Virus record (IMG/VR): IMGVR_UViG_3300020385_000799
Coordinates: 1 to 21,561 of that record
DNA: 21,561 nucleotides
Reading direction: 5' to 3' (one strand)
Source of the DNA: a virus
The position numbers and the translations under genes were made by a program. Numbering within the stretch: position 1 is the stretch's first letter; every line of letters starts with the position of its first letter. Positions 8,072 to 14,605 of the stretch are shown one piece after another. Below the pieces are notes generated by a model that did not search any database, was not told the origin of the DNA, and saw only the letters and a list, made by a program, of their open reading frames with translations.

Positions 8072-9611
8072 TTAATATTTCCTTTATTTTCATTACCTTG
8101 TCAAGAGTGGATAATCCTAGCACATCAAATTTAACGTGACCAAGCGCTTCTAGATCTGACATTTCTAGTCCAGCGATTTTTTCATCTGCGTTTTTTTGGG
8201 TAGCCATAGGGCAAACTTTGTGTAGTGGCTCTGCTGAGATAACAACGCCCGCAGCATGTTTACCCTGAGTTTTGAAAGTTCCTTCTATCTTAATTGCTTT
8301 ATCAAACATGTCAGCGTAATCACCTTCTAGCTGCCCTTCTTCGTTAACAAAACAATACCCTCTTAGTTCTTCTGGGTTGTTTATCAAAGCCCACTTAATA
8401 ATAGACCTCTCGTCGTCATCCATTTGTGATAATTGATCTGATATGTCTGCTTCGTTTGGTATAACTTTTGTGATTTCATTCATTTCCGAAAATCCACACG
8501 CTTGATAAACCCTAAGCACTTCTTTCAAAGCGCTTCTTCCTTGCAGTCTACCGAATGTGAGCATCTGACTAACTCTTTCTGTTCCGTAAGTTTTACGAAG
8601 ATAATCAATAACTTCATCTCGTTTCCCGGCAGGAACGTCCATGTCAATGTCAGGAAGAGAAACGTTGCCGTCAGTATTTCTACCAGAGTTATAGAATCTT
8701 TCAAAGATTAAATCAAACTTTACCGGATCTACTTGAGTAACACCAATAAGGTAAGAAATTAAACAGCCAGCGGCAGAGCCTCGACCGGGACCAGCCATCC
8801 AACCTTGATTTTCCACATGGCGAATAATATCACTAACAATTAGAAAGTAACCAAATAGATTAGCTTGTTTAATAACCTCAAATTCTTTGTTAAATCTTTC
8901 CCCATACAAGTCCCACTTGTCGTCACCTTTTTTAATATCTCTACCTAGCTTTTCGCTCCATCCCTTTCTGGCTAGCTTGCGTAGGTAATCTTCTTCGGAC
9001 TGACCGTTGGGACACGGGAATGTAGGAAGCATTGGATTGTTAAGAATATCATATTGCTCACACTCTTCTAGTATGTCGTCAAATTGCGTTGTTTTAACAG
9101 AAAGATCTTTAAGATAAAAATTATCTTTGTTAAAAAACTTTTGCAGAGATGTATCTTTAGCTTTCTCTTTAGCGTTTGACATGGTACACTTTAGATTAGA
9201 ACACAATAGAACCCTATGGAGTTCTGCGTCTTCTTTTTGCACATAGTAAGACTCTGGAAAATCTTTGTTGGGTTTTACTTTAAATAGATTTTTACTTTTA
9301 ATAGACTTTGCTAAAAGCTTGGCGTCTACTTCGTCATTTTGAATTGACGACACAAGTTCTATAAGTTCGTACCAGCCGTCTTTGTTTTTTGCAAACAAAC
9401 TGAAGCCATCAAAGCTACAGCCAATGATCGGCATGATGTTATTTTTCTTACAAGCTAAGTAAAAAGATACAGCGCCAGAGATACTTTTGTAGTCAGCTAT
9501 GCCGCAAGCTTTGTATCCGCGAATCTTGCACTCTGAAACAAGTTCGTCTGGCTTAGAAAACGCACGAAGAAGTGAATAGTGCGTGTAGTTACACAACGGG
9601 AACCAAGTCAT
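8064..9611 (-). CDS. dnaE: DNA polymerase III alpha, N-terminal half (degenerate PHP, palm, thumb)
   Basis: A 515-residue protein from the ATG at 9611, with an AAAGGAA site about 7 bases before it; a TTG one codon upstream is less likely. It opens like a PHP domain (FPLCNYTHYSLLRAFSKPDEL), but the histidines of the usual HxHxxYS signature are Pro and Tyr. The region up to the palm is also shorter than in E. coli. The palm follows: AGPGRGSAAGCLISYLIG, SLPDIDMDVPAGKRDEV (catalytic D323 and D325) and HVKFDVLGLSTL (catalytic D496, equivalent to E. coli D555). The protein ends 18 residues after that aspartate, at the palm/fingers boundary. Fingers and OB domains are in the gene at 5526-7073. All three metal-binding aspartates are present, so activity is expected when paired. 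Confidence 0.93.
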   Translation of the reverse strand: MTWFPLCNYTHYSLLRAFSKPDELVSECKIRGYKACGIADYKSISGAVSFYLACKKNNIMPIIGCSFDGFSLFAKNKDGWYELIELVSSIQNDEVDAKLLAKSIKSKNLFKVKPNKDFPESYYVQKEDAELHRVLLCSNLKCTMSNAKEKAKDTSLQKFFNKDNFYLKDLSVKTTQFDDILEECEQYDILNNPMLPTFPCPNGQSEEDYLRKLARKGWSEKLGRDIKKGDDKWDLYGERFNKEFEVIKQANLFGYFLIVSDIIRHVENQGWMAGPGRGSAAGCLISYLIGVTQVDPVKFDLIFERFYNSGRNTDGNVSLPDIDMDVPAGKRDEVIDYLRKTYGTERVSQMLTFGRLQGRSALKEVLRVYQACGFSEMNEITKVIPNEADISDQLSQMDDDERSIIKWALINNPEELRGYCFVNEEGQLEGDYADMFDKAIKIEGTFKTQGKHAAGVVISAEPLHKVCPMATQKNADEKIAGLEMSDLEALGHVKFDVLGLSTLDKVMKIKEILNE

Positions 9612-9628
9612 CAATATTTCCTTTCAAT

Positions 9629-9662
9629 AAAAAATGCGGCGCAAGTGTTAGCTGTACGCCGC
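9629..9662 (-). terminator. Hairpin plus U-tract (intrinsic terminator or leader attenuator)
   Basis: On the minus strand GCGGCG (9662-9657) can pair with CGCCGC (9641-9636) across a 15-base loop, followed at once by A and six T residues (9635-9629). This is the standard form of a Rho-independent terminator for transcripts coming from 9715 and above. A promoter-like pair lies directly upstream, so the same hairpin would also be at the 5' end of any transcript started there. The stem is only six pairs long but all G/C. Confidence 0.7.
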
Positions 9663-9673
9663 TTGTTCAATAT

Positions 9674-9702
9674 ATTATAGATCTATGAATTGCTTTTTTC
9701 AA
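9674..9702 (-). promoter_or_regulatory. Sigma70-type promoter before the polymerase operon
   Basis: On the minus strand TTGAAA (9702-9697) and TATAAT (9679-9674) are separated by exactly 17 bases, a near-consensus sigma70 promoter. Transcription would begin near base 9667, just before the GC-rich hairpin, and would read into the polymerase N-half (start 9611) and onward through exonuclease, endonuclease, SSB and the glycan genes. It lies in the only gap of notable size in the window. Host RNA polymerase recognition is inferred. Confidence 0.65.
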
Positions 9703-9714
9703 GTCAATTACGAA

Positions 9715-10002
9715 TTACTGCAAGAAATAACCTGTAGCAACCCCTATCCCCAGAGAGACAACTAAGGATAAAATGTAACCACTAGTGCCGCAGCACATCC
9801 TGATTGTATATTTTGGTATATCCTCTTTATTTTGTCTCGCTCTCTCTAGCCCTCTTAAAACATCTGAATCAGAGAACAACATGTGCTGTAAGTCTCCATC
9901 TTCATCTTCTACAACAATTAAGTTGTACCTTTTGTTAGCGGGACCGCGCTTATTTTTATTTACAACAGAGTAAATTTTAGTTGGGGTCATTCCGTGAATC
10001 AT
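9715..10002 (-). CDS. Small tail-anchored membrane protein, unknown function
   Basis: A 95-residue protein with a good AGGAG ribosome site just before its ATG. Residues 1-70 are soluble and charged (NKRGPANKRYNLIVVEDEDGD, then LERARQNKEDIPKYTIRMCC). The last 20 or so residues (GYILSLVVSLGIGVATGYFL) form one hydrophobic helix ending almost at the C-terminus. That architecture suggests a C-tail-anchored inner-membrane protein facing the cytoplasm. I do not recognise the family. It is the last gene before the terminator-like hairpin and follows the composite phage protein by 9 bases. Confidence 0.7.
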   Translation of the reverse strand: MIHGMTPTKIYSVVNKNKRGPANKRYNLIVVEDEDGDLQHMLFSDSDVLRGLERARQNKEDIPKYTIRMCCGTSGYILSLVVSLGIGVATGYFLQ

Positions 10003-10011
10003 AAATATCTC

Positions 10012-11127
10012 CTACCATGCTCGACAAGACCAGTAACGTGCTTTCCAACGAGGGCCGGGGTTAGAGCAGTTATGTCTTGCTCTAAAGTTCTTTCGACGGC
10101 CCGGAATATTCTTTTTGATTTTCATGTTTGGATCACCAAACCTTACGATTACCACTTTCCCTGATCCATTCTTTACATACACTGCGCTTTTCTTTGGACC
10201 TCCGGGGGTTTTGAAGGGTTTGCCAAGCTTTACTTTTCGACCCTGATACTCTGCTGACTCTGTATAGTCCAGCTCTGCCTTGCCTTTGTATACTAAAAAT
10301 CTATCGTCTTTTTTGTAAATTCCTTTTCGTTCGTATTTGTAAAGCTGTCCGGTTTTTGGGTCTTCGTACTCGAAACCTGCAATAGCTTCACCTTTGCTAG
10401 ATCGCTTGTGACTAGAAGGTAGAAGGTCGTTGTCTGTAGTATATTTCGGATTTGAAGGAGTTCCTGTTCTAAGCAACTTTAGAAAAGCGTTTACTCTAGC
10501 GATTGCCCATCCATGACGACTCATTTTGGGTGCATGGCTAGTAGAGAAAGCGCCAGCGCCACGGCGATATACTGCTTTAAGCATACCTAGTGTAGCTTTA
10601 GAGCCTTTACCTTTAGCGTTGTGTTCTTTAACCTTTGCTGAAAGTTGAGCAGTTACTTCCTTACTAAACGTGACTTTACCTGAGCCATCTTTTGCGCTGT
10701 CGGGTTTATTCTTTTTAGAGCCTTTCTTTTGGTCTTTCTTGGGAGCTGGAGTTCTGCGTGGATCTTTTGGTCCCGGTTTGTCAGCTTCAGCATGATCTGC
10801 GTAGGTGAGATACTCATCAGACTGAGCGCGTTTTAGCTGATCTTGAGTTGGTCTTCCTTCTTTTTCAGTTTTAGCAGGCTTGTAATTTTTTCCTTGTTTT
10901 TGTTTCTTTCTGCGGATGTTCTCCCAGAGGCCGGGACGATCTGCCGCCCAGTTCCACTCTTCTGTTTCTTCTCCTACGTCTTCATATTCCGCTTCTGCTG
11001 GAACATAAAAATTTTCTTCTGTAATTTCTTCTGTCCAACCATGTTCATCCATATCAAAACCTAAGTTTTTATTATAATGTAAGGATTGGTCAATATCAAA
11101 AACGTAATCTTTTTTGGGGTCAGACAT
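10012..11127 (-). CDS. Composite phage protein with three recurrent viral motifs (possible virion or capsid-associated protein)
   Basis: A 371-residue protein with an acidic N-terminus and a very basic remainder. Three segments look like motifs that recur in large-phage and other large-virus proteins: RPGLWENIRRKKQKQGK to EGRPTQDQ (about 64-96); ATLGMLKAVYRRGAGAFSTS to RHGWAIARVNAFL (about 178-216); and a C-terminal Arg/Cys/Trp-rich tail, RFGDPNMKIKKNIPGRRKNF followed by RARHNCSNPGPRWKARYWSC (about 329-368). These assignments come from memory of such proteins. I know no proven function for them; packaging into the virion is a guess. The low-complexity Lys/Pro/Gly linker at 115-150 separates motifs 1 and 2. 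It starts one base inside the stop of the PAP2 gene. Confidence 0.8.
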   Translation of the reverse strand: MSDPKKDYVFDIDQSLHYNKNLGFDMDEHGWTEEITEENFYVPAEAEYEDVGEETEEWNWAADRPGLWENIRRKKQKQGKNYKPAKTEKEGRPTQDQLKRAQSDEYLTYADHAEADKPGPKDPRRTPAPKKDQKKGSKKNKPDSAKDGSGKVTFSKEVTAQLSAKVKEHNAKGKGSKATLGMLKAVYRRGAGAFSTSHAPKMSRHGWAIARVNAFLKLLRTGTPSNPKYTTDNDLLPSSHKRSSKGEAIAGFEYEDPKTGQLYKYERKGIYKKDDRFLVYKGKAELDYTESAEYQGRKVKLGKPFKTPGGPKKSAVYVKNGSGKVVIVRFGDPNMKIKKNIPGRRKNFRARHNCSNPGPRWKARYWSCRAW

Positions 11128-11801
11128 TATCTGCTCCTATGAATTTGTAAATTTGGAAATAACTTATATCTAACATCTTGCCAAATAGCTCCAGATATTA
11201 CCATAGAAGCTTCATTGTCAGAAGGGTAATGAACTCCTTGTAAACATCTAGCTAGTCCAGCAAGATTTATCATCTTAAAAAATTCAGAAGAATAATTTGG
11301 ATACATATCGGCAAAGAGGTACGCACCCAATGCAGCGTAAGCAGTGTGTCCAGAAGGATACGCTGGAGTGTGATGGGTTTTTGTCTCTACTACCTCTATT
11401 TTAAAATTCAAAGCTTCTGATAACTGTTTAGGTCTTGGTCTATTAAACTTATGTTTTAAATTCAAGATTACTGACTTTGAAATCTTCCATATCTTTTCAA
11501 GATCTTTTTTTGGCACAGGTTGACCAATCTTATTAAAGATAGGTTTGAATAGGTCTATAGGATCTTTGTCAACTAAGTTTATTAGATTTTTGTCTTCATA
11601 ACTTAAATTGTTTGTTATTTTCTCTAAGTAAGCAAGTTCTTTTTTTGTTTGCTCAGACGTATTTTTTGGAGGGTCTGGCAAAACACCTTGCCAATCTATT
11701 GTCAAAATATTATTTACCTTCCAAGTTTTTGGCTTGTCTGTATAAACAATAGAATCTAATCTTGACGAAATAGATTTATTTATTTCTGATATTATATCCA
11801 T
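11127..11801 (-). CDS. PAP2-superfamily phosphatase (acid phosphatase / vanadium haloperoxidase fold)
   Basis: A 224-residue protein carrying the three PAP2 motifs: K116-x6-R123-P124 in KHKFNRPRP, P149-S-G-H152 in AYPSGHTAYAALGAYLFADM, and R185-x5-H191 with D195 in ARCLQGVHYPSD. H152 and H191 are the expected catalytic base and phospho-acceptor. No signal peptide and no transmembrane helices are evident, so it resembles the soluble acid-phosphatase and haloperoxidase branch rather than membrane lipid phosphatases. The N-terminal 100 residues are not recognised. It overlaps its neighbours by single bases (TAATG) and sits directly after genes for exported proteins. Dephosphorylation of lipid, sugar or nucleotide phosphates is possible; the substrate is unknown. 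Confidence 0.88.
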   Translation of the reverse strand: MDIISEINKSISSRLDSIVYTDKPKTWKVNNILTIDWQGVLPDPPKNTSEQTKKELAYLEKITNNLSYEDKNLINLVDKDPIDLFKPIFNKIGQPVPKKDLEKIWKISKSVILNLKHKFNRPRPKQLSEALNFKIEVVETKTHHTPAYPSGHTAYAALGAYLFADMYPNYSSEFFKMINLAGLARCLQGVHYPSDNEASMVISGAIWQDVRYKLFPNLQIHRSR

Positions 11802-12094
11802 TATCTTCTGTAGTTAAAGTAATAGTTTACGGGTGGCTGATAACCATTATAGTAATTAAAGGTAGTAACCTGCGGGATGCTGTAGAACTGCGCGTTAACA
11901 CCTACCGTTACTGTTCTTCTGTATGGATCAACATATGCTCCATTGATGTTTAAAGTTGTACCTTGTGGTAGCCATACAACGTGCGGTTGATAGCCAACAA
12001 CTCTTCGTTGACCCCAAGGCCACTGAGCCGAAGCTGTATCACACATGACACAAAAACAAAACACTGCAACAAGTCCTGCGATTAAATTCTTCAT
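11801..12094 (-). CDS. Small secreted protein, planctomycete-like
   Basis: A 97-residue protein with a Sec signal peptide: MKN, a hydrophobic core LIAGLVAVFCFCVMCDTA, then a likely AXA cleavage site at about residue 23 (ASAQ). The mature part is rich in Tyr, Val and Asn, with YQPHVVWLPQGTTLNINGAY followed by VDPYRRTVTVGVNAQFYSIP and VTTFNY. That pattern (pV.wLPeGT.l...a.vs.drR.V.v.......i..v.tF.f) resembles small exported proteins common in planctomycetes, as I recall them; this needs a search. Its ATG overlaps the TGA of the DUF1501 gene. It may act in the periplasm or at the surface, but no function is known. Confidence 0.78.
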   Translation of the reverse strand: MKNLIAGLVAVFCFCVMCDTASAQWPWGQRRVVGYQPHVVWLPQGTTLNINGAYVDPYRRTVTVGVNAQFYSIPQVTTFNYYNGYQPPVNYYFNYRR

Positions 12095-13320
12095 GCTATA
12101 TCCTTTAAAATATTTTTAGAATCTTCTTTTACGATACTATGAGGTCTGCCATCCGTAGCAGTGTATCGCGTTGGTTTCATCATATCCAGATGGTCATAAA
12201 TAGTCCAAGCCAAATCCTCCGGTCCACATCTGCCTTGGTCAAAGTCGTCTGCGTTAGGGCTTGACGCTCCAATGGTGCGTCCCATTTCATAGCTACCACA
12301 ACTAATCATTAGCGGTGCTAGTTTACCAAAGTGATCTCTACCTTGATTTTGATTTACTTTTGGGGTTCTGCCAAACTCGGAAGTAACCACAAGCATAACA
12401 CGTTCATACATACCTCTAGCTTCTAGGGTATCCATAATCTTACCAAGATAATGATCTAGCTCTACTTGTTTTGTAGATAGTGCTTGACCAATATTTGTGT
12501 GCATGTCCCAACCGCCATAACTTAATGAGACAAACTTAGAGCCAGCTTCTAGCAATCTAATTGCAGTAAGGGCATCCTGCCCTAAAGTCGCTTCCTTGAA
12601 CTTATCATAGTCTTTATCATTTTCAAAACGAAAAGCTTTTGAGCCATTGCCCAAGATAATATCAACAGATTGATTACGAAGATCGCTCCAGTCTTTTGCC
12701 ATCTGTTGTTTTTTAGCGATAAAATTACCATCAATTACATTAAGGGCATGAAGTCTACGTTTGAAATCATCACTCTTACCAAGTAGCTGTAAGTCTTTAC
12801 GACCTTCTCTAGTAGCATCAAATCCTGTGTATTTTCCGCCAAGCCAAGCCGCCCCATTGTGGTCGTAAGATCCTAGCTTAACGTATGTAGGCAATCCATC
12901 GTCTGTGTTTACACCGTGATGCTTGCTCATCATAGAGCCGTAGCTGGGCCATTTAGAGCTTGTTCCAGCCCCAAAGTTTGCTTCACCTGTAACAACCCAG
13001 TGAACAGCAGATGCGTGATTTTGATCTCTGTGACCAAACGATCTAGGGATTGCAATTTTATCTGTACGCTTAGACACTTCTTTAAACAAACCGCCTAGCT
13101 CTACGCCTGCGACATTTGTTTTAGTAGCACCTGTTACAGATCGCCTGTCAGCAGGAGCAAATGGTACAGGATTAAAAGTCTCAATATGAGAAGCCCCACC
13201 GCCAAGAAAAAGGAACAATACTGCGGTATCGTCCTTCTTTTTGTCGTCGGCGTAAGTCGCTGTGATATTTCCGTAAGCAAAAGTAGTTGCTCCTAATTTA
13301 ACAAAATCTCTTCTTTTCAT
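12091..13320 (-). CDS. DUF1501 protein with Tat signal, alkaline phosphatase/sulfatase-like fold
   Basis: A full-length 409-residue DUF1501 protein. The N-terminus KRRDFVK fits the twin-arginine consensus, followed by a weakly hydrophobic stretch and a possible cut after TYA (residue 24), so export to the periplasm is expected. Family motifs appear in order: GGGASHIETFNP (40-51), SFGHRDQNHASAVHWVVTGE (94-113), SYGGWDMHTNIG (267-278), VVTSEFGRTPKVN (311-323) and GRDHFGKLAPLM (327-338). These Asp/His/Glu positions fit the alkaline phosphatase superfamily, though no reaction is established for DUF1501. The family is very abundant in Planctomycetes, usually beside DUF1549/DUF1553 genes, which are absent here. 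The RR start shares 23 bases with the upstream small Tat gene. Acquisition from the host is inferred. Confidence 0.93.
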   Translation of the reverse strand: MKRRDFVKLGATTFAYGNITATYADDKKKDDTAVLFLFLGGGASHIETFNPVPFAPADRRSVTGATKTNVAGVELGGLFKEVSKRTDKIAIPRSFGHRDQNHASAVHWVVTGEANFGAGTSSKWPSYGSMMSKHHGVNTDDGLPTYVKLGSYDHNGAAWLGGKYTGFDATREGRKDLQLLGKSDDFKRRLHALNVIDGNFIAKKQQMAKDWSDLRNQSVDIILGNGSKAFRFENDKDYDKFKEATLGQDALTAIRLLEAGSKFVSLSYGGWDMHTNIGQALSTKQVELDHYLGKIMDTLEARGMYERVMLVVTSEFGRTPKVNQNQGRDHFGKLAPLMISCGSYEMGRTIGASSPNADDFDQGRCGPEDLAWTIYDHLDMMKPTRYTATDGRPHSIVKEDSKNILKDIA

Positions 13321-13325
13321 AATAT
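13303..13325. repeat. 23-bp direct repeat, copy 1 (start of DUF1501 gene)
   Basis: These 23 bases are identical to 13546-13568. They cover five bases upstream of the start codon and the first six codons (MKRRDF). The match stops sharply at both ends. Distance between copies is 243 bases. Confidence 0.85.
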
Positions 13326-13335
13326 GATCTCTCTT

Positions 13336-13563
13336 TTAGCTCGCGGCGAAACCGGCAACAACGTCTTCATATATACATCTAGGCACAGACGCAAATTCGT
13401 CGAGGCAAAGGGGCTGATTCCACTCACATCTATAACCTCTGATATCCTCTCCAGTCAGAGTCTCCAACTGTGCATTACTAGGTTCTAGTTCTAAAGAGTC
13501 TCTAACTAAAGCAGTGCCAAGACAAGCTGCTGACAGACCCCTTATAAAATCTCTTCTTTTCAT
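13336..13563 (-). CDS. Small Tat-signal protein, unknown function
   Basis: A 75-residue protein that starts MKRRDFIRGLSAACLGTALV, a textbook twin-arginine signal (RR-D-F, then a short hydrophobic region). A signal peptidase site is possible near SNA at about residue 31. If cut there, the mature part is only about 44 residues, with three cysteines (46, 53, 63) and a C-terminal GFAAS. The first 18 coding bases equal those of the next gene, also a Tat protein, 15 bases downstream of its stop. I recognise no homologous family. It could be the remnant of a larger Tat protein, a partner of the DUF1501 protein, or an independent small exported protein; the intact signal and ribosome site argue against pure decay. 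Confidence 0.72.
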   Translation of the reverse strand: MKRRDFIRGLSAACLGTALVRDSLELEPSNAQLETLTGEDIRGYRCEWNQPLCLDEFASVPRCIYEDVVAGFAAS

Positions 13564-13568
13564 AATAT
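13546..13568. repeat. 23-bp direct repeat, copy 2 (start of small Tat gene)
   Basis: Identical to 13303-13325 and in the same position relative to a start codon. It overlaps the last base of the stop codon of the RecB/Cas4-like nuclease gene at 13568. Confidence 0.85.
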
Positions 13569-14605
13569 CATCCCGGCGCTTCGTAGTAACCTATTGAAAA
13601 CCCTTCTTTAGTACAATCTTTGATGGTTTGGTCCATCCCGTCTTTTTTTAACTTCTTCTCTATAAATATACACATTTTTTCGTCAGTTCCGGGCCAATTG
13701 TTTTTATAAAAGTGACACAACCTCTGACATTTGAAGCTAGACCTGTCCGATCTTATCGGTTTAGGTAGTACATTATCACGTATATCTTCAAATCGTTTCT
13801 TCAACATTCCTAAGAATCTTTTCTCGTCTTCTGGCCCAAGACAGATACTAAACGGCATTGGGTCAACCTTGCCATCTTTATCTTTATAAAAGAAAATACT
13901 CATAATCCTGTTTGGAAAATCTTTATATATTTTTGATATAGCGTAAAAATACAACAGCAACTGAGGGTCGTTTTCTAGTTTTTTGTAATCTTTTACTTGA
14001 CCCGTGGTCCAATCCATCCTGCGGCCACTTTTCCAGTCAACAACTTCAATTGTATCGTCTGAAATCAGTGTTGTCAAGTCAATAGTACCTTTGATTGCTA
14101 ATTGACCTTTTACGATCTCTCCATCAATTTCATATTCAAATTTAGCCCAATCTTCTTCAATTGGTATGTCAAACTGAGCTTCTGGATGGTAAATATTTCT
14201 TTGTCTAGGGTCAAAAAGACTGTCTGAATGGTTAAGGAAAGTAAATACCGTATCCCTGACAACCTTTCTGTCTCCCTTTGTAAAGTTATGAATTGATCCT
14301 TTTGCGTAATCAGTAACTGCTAGTTCGCACATTCTCTCCACAAAATCATCTGTATACAATTCATCTTTAGTTATTCTTATTTTACCACACTTGTCGTCTT
14401 CAATAACTAAGTATTTTCTCTTAGGGTTGTCTTGTTGAAATTTCTTTAACCCCGCTAAGATTTCCATAACCTTGTGCGCCATAGTTCCTAAATCTGCTTT
14501 TTTATTACTATCAGATCTATAACCTAGAACATAAGTTAAGAAATATTGCATTTGGCAGAAGTCATAATTGTTGTAACTTGACGATCTAATATAAGTGACT
14601 ATCAT
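13568..14605 (-). CDS. RecB/Cas4-like PD-(D/E)XK nuclease with candidate Fe-S cysteines
   Basis: A 345-residue nuclease. SSSYNNYDFCQMQYFLTYVL opens it, GTMAHKVMEIL gives the early conserved His (44), and IKGTIDLTT...TIEVVDWKSGRRMDW supplies D176, D190 and K192 of the PD-(D/E)XK site; QLLLYFYAI follows as the usual QxxxY-type helix. Cys17 plus Cys293, 297 and 312 (KCQRLCHFY...KMCIF) resemble the one-plus-three cysteine arrangement of 4Fe-4S nucleases such as AddB and Cas4. This cluster is inferred. In phages such enzymes process DNA ends for recombination or degrade host DNA. It overlaps the kinase gene by one base (TAATG) and belongs to the replication block. Confidence 0.88.
   Translation of the reverse strand: MIVTYIRSSSYNNYDFCQMQYFLTYVLGYRSDSNKKADLGTMAHKVMEILAGLKKFQQDNPKRKYLVIEDDKCGKIRITKDELYTDDFVERMCELAVTDYAKGSIHNFTKGDRKVVRDTVFTFLNHSDSLFDPRQRNIYHPEAQFDIPIEEDWAKFEYEIDGEIVKGQLAIKGTIDLTTLISDDTIEVVDWKSGRRMDWTTGQVKDYKKLENDPQLLLYFYAISKIYKDFPNRIMSIFFYKDKDGKVDPMPFSICLGPEDEKRFLGMLKKRFEDIRDNVLPKPIRSDRSSFKCQRLCHFYKNNWPGTDEKMCIFIEKKLKKDGMDQTIKDCTKEGFSIGYYEAPG

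Noticed and set aside
5526-9611. Split DnaE intein joining the polymerase halves
   Set aside because: Neither end shows intein motifs: the N-half ends in a plain ILNE and the C-half starts MIDYNDE. The known intein insertion site (before FNKSH) is uninterrupted.
12091-13320. Host chromosome contamination as the origin of the DUF1501 gene
   Set aside because: It is tightly overlapped downstream, 15 bases from its upstream neighbour, with phage-type genes on both sides and the same strand, so a joined host fragment is unlikely, though it cannot be excluded without read evidence.
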